A stretch of 64,000 nucleotides of DNA, taken from Adiantum capillus-veneris (taxonomy: Eukaryota > Streptophyta > Polypodiopsida > Polypodiales > Pteridaceae). Shown piece by piece: positions 56,739-64,000 of this stretch (its first letter is position 1; each line of letters starts with the position of its first letter). Position numbers and translations under genes: made by a program. The notes beneath the pieces are model-generated. The model was given only the letters and a program-made list of their open reading frames with translations, did not search any database and had not been told where the DNA came from. The stretch is from positions 89,520,342 through 89,584,341 of the forward strand of contig CM043953.1 of NCBI GenBank assembly GCA_014529385.2. The letters run 5' to 3'.

Positions 56739-57958
56739 TAGATTCCGTCCTCGGAAGCTATTGAGTTGAAGCTTGGTATGTCCATGTTGTAGAGCATCTA
56801 GATTTGAATCTGCAAGGCAAAGTCACTGTTTTAGCAAGCGGAATTATATTGCCATAAATCATGAGGGGAATGTAAAGTACATGTGGAAATGAGTAAATGC
56901 AAGATTTATGAAATGTTAGACTGCCATTAAGGACAAATAAATTGCACTTTGAGTAAATTAATTAATCAAGAGTTTTGAGCTTATGGGTGAGTCTATCAAT
57001 TAGTTAGCTATGACTAAGGTTAAAACAACTACTCTATTACTAGCTAAGCTAAGAAGATTATCTAAATGCAAGATTCCCTAATTATGCTTTTCAGCTTTGA
57101 TTAGCCAACTCGCTCTCACAACTGCAAACAAAAGCTTGAAATGTTAACTGTAAGCTCAATGGAAGTCTTTTAATTTTTCTTTTTTTCTTTTTTTTTTTTT
57201 AAAAAAAAATACTTTTTTACTTTGGGTCACAATCATGTGACGTGTGTGCTTATTTTGTATGTCCGGGGTTTTTTGCTTCTCAAGGAAAAGCGCCCACACT
57301 GGGAACCTCTAGGGCTCTAGTACCATAGACAATACATGTGAGTAAAGTACCAATTCAAGCCAGGATTTCTCTTCCAGCGTAAGATTTTTCATTTGTGGCA
57401 CTTATGTTTTTTTTTTTTTTTGCTTCCATTTCCTTCGTATTCGCACTAGTGTTTTTTGTTGTTTAAGTGAGCAAGCCTTTCTCTGCCTAAAACATTCCTA
57501 AGGTCTCAAATACTCGGATAATTTTATTAGCTAGGCCTTGTGGTCAAGTAAATGAGTTAACCTAAAGTCACGGTCTCCTAATCTCCAGGCTCATCCATAA
57601 GATTAAACTGAAGTTCAATCAACTTAAGCAAAGACAAATTTATACATCTATAATGGCAGATAACAATCATAACTATTGCACTCAAACAAAGCATGAAAAA
57701 TCATTATTAGCAATTATACATATCCACCAACATGAATCATGGAAAGTAGTACACCTGGAGGTATGGAGTGGCTCATTTCGTTGAAGCAGATGTCCTCAGC
57801 CATGTGGATGGAGATCCATATAAGTCCTACCTAACAAATCCAAAAACAGGCACTATACCTCTAGGAGGCATGTCAGTGTGAAAAATTAAAACTCCTAAAA
57901 AACAAACTCAAAACACAATCTAGACCCCTAACCTACCTATCTGTCACCCCTTTTAGAA
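56739..57958 (-). other. Element C 3' non-coding region
   Basis: 1.2 kb without recognisable coding sequence; A/T homopolymer runs at about 57,178-57,215 and 57,407-57,421. It lies between the accessory ORF and the PPT. Confidence 0.5.
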
Positions 57959-58381
57959 TCAAAGAAAGAGGATATTATATAAACCGGGTGGCCACCCTAA
58001 GGCTAGGCCTCTATCCTCATCATCTAGATAAATAAAATCGTTGTCCGTGAGGCCATAGTCTTCCTCAGTCTCTATTAGTTCCTCTTCATCATCCTCTTGT
58101 GCAAGCATGCTAATCAAGAACCTCGCGATGCGTGGATACTCATCTTGTGCAAAAGAATAAGCATGTGCCACTGGAGACACATTCGCTACTGGGTAGGGAT
58201 CACTAGTTAGCCATAGACGTATCAACCATTCTAACTCCTCAAAATTTCTCTCACATGCAAGGCTCTCTATCAAATCCCATTCGCAAGAAAGTATAGGGTA
58301 GCATATGTAGAACACTTGAGGAAAAGACAAAGGGTACCTTTCATCAAAAATAGAAGTGCATGCCCCTGGTGAAGTAGCCAT
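57959..58381 (-). CDS. Element C accessory ORF, 140 aa, unknown function
   Basis: Intact frame from ATG 58,381 (MATSPGACTS) to TGA 57,959. The N-terminal half is rich in aromatic and Cys residues (PQVFYICYPILSCEWDLIE); the middle is helical (FEELEWLIRLWL); then comes a strongly acidic stretch (EDDEEELIETEEDYG) and a hydrophobic end (LGWPPGLYNILFL). No signal peptide, membrane helix or known domain recognised. It is downstream of pol on the same strand. A branch-point-like CTAAC and TTGTCAG acceptor lie just before the ATG, and a TATA box 170 bases upstream, so either a spliced mRNA or an internal promoter could express it. The open frame in an otherwise lightly damaged element suggests recent function. 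Confidence 0.55.
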   Translation of the reverse strand: MATSPGACTSIFDERYPLSFPQVFYICYPILSCEWDLIESLACERNFEELEWLIRLWLTSDPYPVANVSPVAHAYSFAQDEYPRIARFLISMLAQEDDEEELIETEEDYGLTDNDFIYLDDEDRGLALGWPPGLYNILFL

Positions 58382-58410
58382 TTCTGACAATACAAATAGA
58401 TTTGGTTAGG
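58382..58410 (-). promoter_or_regulatory. Candidate 3' splice site of the C accessory ORF
   Basis: CTAAC (58,409-58,405) then a T-rich stretch and TTGTCAG with the cut at 58,384/58,383, two bases before the ATG. Branch point to AG is about 22 bases. Confidence 0.5.
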
Positions 58411-58551
58411 CCTTTAAAACATAAGAGTTGTTTTTGTGTGTTGCTTGAATTGACACGGTGAATTTGGACTTATATGTAAGATCTGATAGGGTGCTCTCTC
58501 GTTGCTAGTCGCTCTTGCTCTTTACTATTTTTGTTTCTTGTGAGTATAAGG

Positions 58552-58656
58552 CTATATATATACATTCCCTAAGATTGGAATTGAGAGGTCAGGGAGGAAG
58601 GTTGAGAGGGGAGCGAATGAATGATTGATGTTAGCAAACACTCCCCCCTTCCTTGG
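58552..58656 (-). promoter_or_regulatory. Internal purine tract, LTR-like start and TATA box in element C
   Basis: Just beyond the pol stop, the minus strand reads AAGGAAGGGGGGAG (58,654-58,641), then TGTTTGCTAACATC at 58,640 and TATATATATAG near 58,562-58,552. PPT, TGTT start and a TATA box about 80 bp later repeat the layout of the B and C LTRs. It may be an internal promoter derived from an LTR or the true 3' LTR of the pol-bearing element. Confidence 0.5.
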
Positions 58657-58661
58657 GTAGA

Positions 58662-61600
58662 TCATACCTTTTGGAATGAGGTCGTCACCTTTTGAAACCA
58701 ATTGTTCCAAGTTGTTATGGGTGAAGGCTTTAACCAATAGTTTTCGACCGCCCTATGCGTTTCATCTAGTTGCAAGGGTGGTAAGGTACTCTCCCATGAT
58801 TTTATTTGCAACATTGTTGTAGGTGGTGAACTTACCCCGGGAGGTGCAAACTCTTTCGTGCTTGTATGGATATGTACAGTGGTAGGTGGAGGTTGTGTCG
58901 AAGCTTCTATTTGCGTATAGGAACTACATGAAGAGCAAGAAGCTTCATTTGATTTCCCTGTTCCTGAGCTAGGTGGAACAAATCGTTCTTTCTTTGGTAC
59001 CCAAACTAGCTCTAGAGCGGGTGTATAACATTCCATGATTTTTTCTTTTCCGTGATTTTCAATTTTTTCTGGAGCCACAGGATTGGGTTTACATGGGCCA
59101 GGTGACAGGTAAGAGTACACTTTACGTTTGGGCACCCAGATTTGATCATTTCCTTCATAGTATCCTTGGGCTTCCAATAGTCGTTTAGGAATCCAACGCA
59201 ACGTTTCTTTACATTTCTTGGAGTGAGTGGGACGGTTCTTACGAGGTTTCCGTTTTTTTGCATCAACCATGCTCACTACAGAAGCTTTAGGGACCCACTT
59301 GTATGTTTTCTCTGTTATATTAGGATGGTTCTTGTGTGTCTCAAGCATTCTTTCAACTACATCAGTTGAAGCTCTAGAGAGTTGGGCTATGGGGACGTAT
59401 GGTTCAACCTCCTGGACATGCAATGTCTTGGGTTTTATTTCCTTAGGCAATATCTCAGGGACTATGGCTTGAGTGGTAGGGCTAAGAGTTGGCTTTTGCC
59501 TTGTAACACCCCCAGTCCCCCAATCAATAGTGCATTTGGTGGCTATCATCCACGTGCGACCTAGGTTTATATTACCCTCCATAGTTCCAGTAGGCATGAC
59601 CAAAAAGTCTTGAGCTACAATTCCATTGTCATAACTGACAGAAGTGTGCCAGATTCCAAAAACCGTAGTTTTTTTCTTGTTGACACCCTTGACTTGGATA
59701 ATGCTCTCAGATAGAGGTGGCTTCCCTAACTGACACCACACCCCATAGGATAGCAGATTATATTTAGCACCCGTGTCCAATAAGGCGTTATATAGCACTT
59801 TTCCATAGGCACTATTTAACTCAATAGGGTATCGTAGAGGTGTGTCAGAGTCCAACCCATCCTCTTCGATTTCCACGTGGAATGCATTTGTGACTCCAAG
59901 GTTAGCCTCTTGTTTTTGTCTTATACGTTGTTGTCGCTCCTTAGCCTCATCTTGAGCTTGTATCTTGTTTAACTCGGTTTGTGCTTTGGCGGCCTTCTTT
60001 TGATGAATGGCCCGTAGTTCTTCTTGGCTTAAAGGATCATAATATCTTTTGAATTTACTCCCATTGAGGAATCCAATGGTTTCAACTCCATCAAGAGTTT
60101 CCACACGAAGGGTACCTTGTGGGGTAATTTCACATACTCTATATGGTCCTTTACCAGCATATTTCAACTTTTTCTTCTCTTTACGTACTCCATACATAAG
60201 GACTTTATCACCAACTTTGATGTCCTTGTCCTTCACATGGCGATCAAACCACTTCTTTCTCCTATCCTTTTCCACAAGAGAATTTTGCACAGCCAACTGT
60301 CTCTCTTCGTCTAGTTTTTCTAAGATATACAAACGCTCGGTTAAGGGGTTACCATTCCATCCTTCTTGCGAAGCTACCCTAAGACTAGGAATGACAAACT
60401 CCCAAGGCATAACCGCTTCTTGGCTGTATACCATTTTGAATGGTGTACAATTAATAGCCACTTTATAAGCAGTACGATAAGCCCATAGAGCAGATGTCAA
60501 CTTCAAATCCCAATCGGTGCGATGAGCTTCTACCGTCTTGGTTAAAATAGAGATTAGAGTCTTGTTGGTGCTCTCGGCTTGTCCATTAGCTTGCGGGTAA
60601 TAAGGTGTAGACTTATGGTGGGATATCATAAAGGTCGTGGTAAGCTCTCTTATTACCTCATTTATAAAATGGGTACCATTATCACTAACAATTTCAAAAG
60701 GGCAACCAAATATTGTGATAATGTTCTCAAAAAGAAACTTAGCTGTTGTCCTCGCGTCAGCTTTTTGTGAAGCCTTAGCTTCAGCCCACTTTGTTACATA
60801 GTCCGTAGCAACTAGAATATATCGAGATTGAGTGTTGCGAGCTGCGGGACTAATTGGACCTACAAAGTCTAAGCCCCATTTTTCAAATGGTTGGGTTACT
60901 TTAATAGGATGTAAGGGCATTCTGTCTTTGCGCTGTGTGGTCTTGTAACGTTGGCACTCATCACACCCTTTTGTAAAAAGTGATGCATCCTTAAATAAAG
61001 TTGGCCACCAATAGCCTGATTGCAGCACCTTTCTAGCAGTCAGGTCTCCTGAAAAATGTCCTCCTGCTACGCCCATATGTGCTTCTTGCAAGATATACAA
61101 ATATTCATCCTCGCGGGCACAACGCCTAAGAATATCGTCCTTGCCTAGTCTATACAGAGTTCCGGCAATCAAACAATAGGGTTCACATTCTTTTACTAGC
61201 CTTCGAGCGATATCCTTACGAAGTTCCTTGGGTGGAAAACCATTAACTAAAAAGTTAACAATGTTCTCACTCCATTCAGGCATAGTCTCAACTATGAATA
61301 GGGAAGTATCGGGTAATTCATCATCAACTCCTGTAGGGGCTTCACCATTGGGTATGCGAGACAAATGATCAGCCATGACGTGCCTTTTACCGGGTCTCAC
61401 TACAATCGTGAAATCAAACTCCAGAAGAATTAACAACCATTGTGTGATTCTTCCTGTGGAGCATGGCTTGTTTACCAGATACAGAAACGCTTGATGATCC
61501 ACATAAAATACAAACTTGTTTGCCAGAAGGTAGTAGCGAAATTTCTTTACTGCATAAACCATTGCCAAACCTTCTCGCTCTGTAGTGGTGTAGTTCCTTT

Positions 61601-62654
61601 CAGCATCGTTCAATTGACGACTTGCAAAGCTAATGGGATAGTCCAATTTATGTTCTCCTGGTTGAGTGAGAACACACCCAATAGCAAAGTTTGATGCATC
61701 AATATGCACATGGAAAATGACATCCCAGTTAGGTGTCCTTAAAATCGGAGCACTTGCTAGTGTTTTCTTCAATTGTTCATAGGCCTGGTCACACTCTTTA
61801 GTCCATTTAAATTCAATGAGAAGCTTGTACAAAGGACGTGCTATCTCAGCGAAAAATAAAATAAACCGTCGATAATAACCCACGTGTCCCATGAACCTTT
61901 GAACTCCCTTGTAATTGGTTGGTGGTGGTAACTCTAGAATCACTTTAATTTTGCTCTCATCGGTTGAGATACCATTCTTAGATACTATATGCCCTAAAAT
62001 AACTCCATGCTTGACCCAAAATTGGCATTTGAACGGGTTCAATGAGATACGATATAACCTACACTTTTCAAACACCTTCCGCAAACATGATAGATGTTCT
62101 TTCCAAGAAGAGTAAACACAAAGGTCGTCTAAGAAAGCTTCACAAAACTCTCTCAAATATTCTTTAAAAGCAGTGTTTATTAATCGTTGGAATGTAGCAG
62201 GGGCATTTCTTAAGCCAAAAGCCGTCACACGAAATGCAAACACGCCAAATTCCGTGATAAAGGCAGTTTTAGCTTGGTCCTCTAGCGCTATCGTGATTTG
62301 GTTGTAGCCTGAGTACCCATCTAGAAAGCTATAAGCTTCCTTGCCTGCAACTCTTTCGAGTACATGTTCGGAATATGGTAGGGGGTAATGGTCTCTTCTA
62401 GTAGCTGCATTAACTTTTTTGAGGTCCACGCACACCCTGAGTTTCCCATTCTTTTTTGGCACGATAACTATTGGAGACACCCATTCAGAGTGTTCAATAG
62501 GATATATGAACCCACATTTGATAAGCTTTTCTAGTTCTTCTTGAATGATCTTTGCGTACTTAGGATTCATCGGGTAGGGTCTTTGTTGTACGGGCTTCGC
62601 AGTGCTAATCATAGGGATTGTATGTTGGACCACAGAAGGTGGAACACCTTTCAT
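58662..62654 (-). CDS. pol: Element C pol: RT-RNase H-integrase-second protease-WVPK tail
   Basis: 1,330 codons without a stop. RT about residues 30-240: VPKKNGKLRVCVDLKKVN and catalytic FLDD (Asp176-Asp177). RNase H 310-430: Asp319, Glu359, Asp386, Asp429. Integrase: His526, His533, Cys564, Cys567; Asp596, Asp658, Glu694 with 35 residues between the last two; C-terminus to about 870. After a Lys/Gln-rich helix, a retropepsin-like domain follows at 945-1045 with ALLDTGAKYNLLS (Asp960) and NLGRTWM. Then come four [WI/WV]PK motifs (Trp1120, 1154, 1173, 1218) and a Pro/Thr/Ser-rich end. No chromodomain. The ATG used here lies inside the real reading frame, which continues upstream to about 62,757, where a frameshift separates it from the first protease. 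All visible catalytic residues are intact. Confidence 0.9.
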   Translation of the reverse strand: MKGVPPSVVQHTIPMISTAKPVQQRPYPMNPKYAKIIQEELEKLIKCGFIYPIEHSEWVSPIVIVPKKNGKLRVCVDLKKVNAATRRDHYPLPYSEHVLERVAGKEAYSFLDGYSGYNQITIALEDQAKTAFITEFGVFAFRVTAFGLRNAPATFQRLINTAFKEYLREFCEAFLDDLCVYSSWKEHLSCLRKVFEKCRLYRISLNPFKCQFWVKHGVILGHIVSKNGISTDESKIKVILELPPPTNYKGVQRFMGHVGYYRRFILFFAEIARPLYKLLIEFKWTKECDQAYEQLKKTLASAPILRTPNWDVIFHVHIDASNFAIGCVLTQPGEHKLDYPISFASRQLNDAERNYTTTEREGLAMVYAVKKFRYYLLANKFVFYVDHQAFLYLVNKPCSTGRITQWLLILLEFDFTIVVRPGKRHVMADHLSRIPNGEAPTGVDDELPDTSLFIVETMPEWSENIVNFLVNGFPPKELRKDIARRLVKECEPYCLIAGTLYRLGKDDILRRCAREDEYLYILQEAHMGVAGGHFSGDLTARKVLQSGYWWPTLFKDASLFTKGCDECQRYKTTQRKDRMPLHPIKVTQPFEKWGLDFVGPISPAARNTQSRYILVATDYVTKWAEAKASQKADARTTAKFLFENIITIFGCPFEIVSDNGTHFINEVIRELTTTFMISHHKSTPYYPQANGQAESTNKTLISILTKTVEAHRTDWDLKLTSALWAYRTAYKVAINCTPFKMVYSQEAVMPWEFVIPSLRVASQEGWNGNPLTERLYILEKLDEERQLAVQNSLVEKDRRKKWFDRHVKDKDIKVGDKVLMYGVRKEKKKLKYAGKGPYRVCEITPQGTLRVETLDGVETIGFLNGSKFKRYYDPLSQEELRAIHQKKAAKAQTELNKIQAQDEAKERQQRIRQKQEANLGVTNAFHVEIEEDGLDSDTPLRYPIELNSAYGKVLYNALLDTGAKYNLLSYGVWCQLGKPPLSESIIQVKGVNKKKTTVFGIWHTSVSYDNGIVAQDFLVMPTGTMEGNINLGRTWMIATKCTIDWGTGGVTRQKPTLSPTTQAIVPEILPKEIKPKTLHVQEVEPYVPIAQLSRASTDVVERMLETHKNHPNITEKTYKWVPKASVVSMVDAKKRKPRKNRPTHSKKCKETLRWIPKRLLEAQGYYEGNDQIWVPKRKVYSYLSPGPCKPNPVAPEKIENHGKEKIMECYTPALELVWVPKKERFVPPSSGTGKSNEASCSSCSSYTQIEASTQPPPTTVHIHTSTKEFAPPGVSSPPTTMLQIKSWESTLPPLQLDETHRAVENYWLKPSPITTWNNWFQKVTTSFQKV

Positions 62655-64000
62655 ATCATGGTATGTCCAAGCGAATATGTCCTTGAATTCCTTGAGAAGC
62701 TCTTTGAGGACCGCCTCTTCAACTTCTGTGAGGTCTTGGGCAATAAAAACAGGTTTGATTCTTCACCGGGGTCGGCTAATTCTATTTCTTTAACTATTGC
62801 CGGACCATCATAGATTCCATTATTCCCATCGATAGGTATTCTTTGGGCTTTTGTGTACACAACCTTTGCTTCCCCTGTGGTGTAAGATTTGAAATGTTCT
62901 GGTGCAGGATGCAAGTCTGTGGATTCTGGTTGTGCTTTGGTCTGTGCTTCCATTTCTGCTTTCTTGTGTTGTCGAGCTAACTCTTGGTTTTGACGCCTCC
63001 TTGCAGTGCGGCTCAACTTTGGCTTGTCTATGATCTCTAATTGGGCTATGTCATGGGGTCGTGGTCTACACCACATAACATTTTGGAGATATTCAACCCA
63101 ATCGTCTACCAATTTTCGACGAGCATCACATGCTCCTATATAACTGAGCCATTCTGCTGAGGATCTCTTCTTTTTTATCCTAGCACGTACATTGGCTCGA
63201 TATCGACGCCTCTTAAAGTTTTTCTTTTTCTTATTTGAGACCTGCTTTTGATTTGCATTTAGATCTGGCTCACTAAAGGAGTCCTCGTTGGTGTCCTCTT
63301 CACTCTCGGAGGAGCTATCATGGGTTGATGTGCTCGGTCCTTCCGAATGTTTTGACTCTGAACTTGCTCCACTCTTTAATTCATGAGATTCAGAATCCGT
63401 TTCACTGTGGAAGTCAGTGTCTGAGTCGTGTTGGTTAAAGTCTTCTATTGAGCTATCGGTGTCACTGTCAGATTGGTCCACAATTGCCTTGCCCTTAGAA
63501 GATGCATGTATGGCACTTATCATGTTCAGAGGTGCAATTTGTGGTACCTCTTCCCCCTCTGGTGTGACCCAAGTGGTTCCTCTATTTCCCCAGGTATCTA
63601 TGGTTGCAGCTAGGTGTACCCAGTCTACGTTGTCTGATTCCGTCATACCCGGTAACACATCCATGTAAGGAGAATCTTGGCCAATGTCTGTATCCTTCTT
63701 ACAAGTGTAACAATATTGTAGTGGGGCCGAGTGAACTGTGGTGTCAGAGCGATGATCAATAATGGTTTTACTCCCTAAGGCGTGTACCTTACCAGTCACC
63801 AAATCCACTCTAAGGACAGAGTCTTGGAATTGCAAATAGACATGATTTTTAGACCAATCATGAACCATTTGTGCTTCCCTCATGAATGGTCGTCCTAAAA
63901 TCATTTCATATGACATAAGGTGTTTAGAGAAATCCATTACAATGAACGTATGTCGTACCTTGTGTCCTAGAACTTTGATCTTAAGATCCTTGAGCATCCC
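62651..64000 (-). pseudogene. Element C first protease (C-terminal half) and acidic linker, frameshifted
   Basis: Open from the window edge to TGA 62,651. Begins in the second half of a retropepsin domain (HTFIVMDFS, then MILGRPFM), so its active-site Asp lies outside the window. Then comes a long Ser/Asp/Glu-rich acidic stretch (about 63,280-63,480), a Lys/Arg-rich stretch (RRRYRANVRARIKKKR) and a helical linker. Near 62,755-62,765 the frame changes: beyond that point the coding pattern (DLTEVEEAVLKELLKEF, FAWTYHDMKG) is carried by the pol frame, and the remaining codons here are out of frame. One small indel is thus enough to separate protease from RT. Confidence 0.75.

Noticed and set aside
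62651-62654. ATGA overlap between the two long C frames, looking like translational coupling
   Set aside because: The RT-proximal coding pattern (EVEEAVLKELLKEF) is found upstream of the ATG in the pol frame, so the real junction is a frameshift near 62,760 and the overlap is accidental.

Overview
This window looks like repeat-dense nuclear DNA of a land plant. It holds one decayed histone H3 gene and otherwise an almost unbroken stack of nested LTR retrotransposons: Ty3/gypsy of the non-chromodomain Tat/Athila type, one chromovirus, and Ty1/copia pieces. It also holds a TTAA-flanked DNA transposon and many CT/GA microsatellites. I see no active host gene, tRNA, rRNA or CRISPR array. The plant group cannot be fixed from sequence alone.

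Layout. (1) 1-2.88 kb: non-genic DNA, a compound microsatellite, an intronless histone H3 pseudogene on the minus strand, and possibly a LINE 3' end. (2) 2.88-12.84 kb, minus strand: element D, with 5' LTR, PBS, gag, protease, RT-RNase H-integrase and a long broken 3' accessory reading frame; its 3' LTR is missing. (3) 12.85-13.28 kb: copia RT/RNase H remnant. (4) 13.28-43.19 kb, minus strand: old element A', whose 3' LTR is split by two insertions, a 1,340-bp piggyBac-like element (13,711-15,050) and an 18.2-kb plus-strand array (16,492-34,687). The array reads LTR(truncated)-pol-LTR(truncated)-pol-LTR-gag-pol-LTR, with two almost identical 3,507-bp defective units followed by one full unit. 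(5) 43.19-45.17 kb: a short-LTR element with an initiator-Met-type PBS. (6) 45.17-about 48.5 kb, plus strand: chromovirus pol and 3' LTR. (7) About 48.96-56.11 kb, minus strand: 3' half of element B. (8) 56.11-64.0 kb, minus strand: element C, running off the window and inserted in the integrase tail of B.

The most interesting signals are these. Elements B and C, clearly different families, both carry a second retropepsin-like domain after integrase, then an internal polypurine tract, then an accessory ORF whose start lies just behind a good 3' splice site; a strong 5' splice donor lies in the LTR of C and in or next to that of B. This suggests an env-like spliced subgenomic RNA strategy. Element family A carries two paralogous leader ORFs of about 70 residues between PBS and gag, both also recognisable in A'. 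The A array is a tandem retrotransposon flanked by a low-complexity ATATAT repeat, and all three of its units share the same coding lesions.

How the parts work together: within each element gag makes the particle, protease cuts the polyprotein, RT/RNase H copies the RNA from the tRNA-primed PBS and the polypurine tract, and integrase inserts the copy. Nearly every copy here is broken. Several stops (histone H3, D protease-RT, D accessory ORF) sit at codons where a C-to-T change of CAG, CAA or CGA would explain them, as expected for long-methylated DNA. The best preserved reading frame is the 1,330-codon pol of element C.
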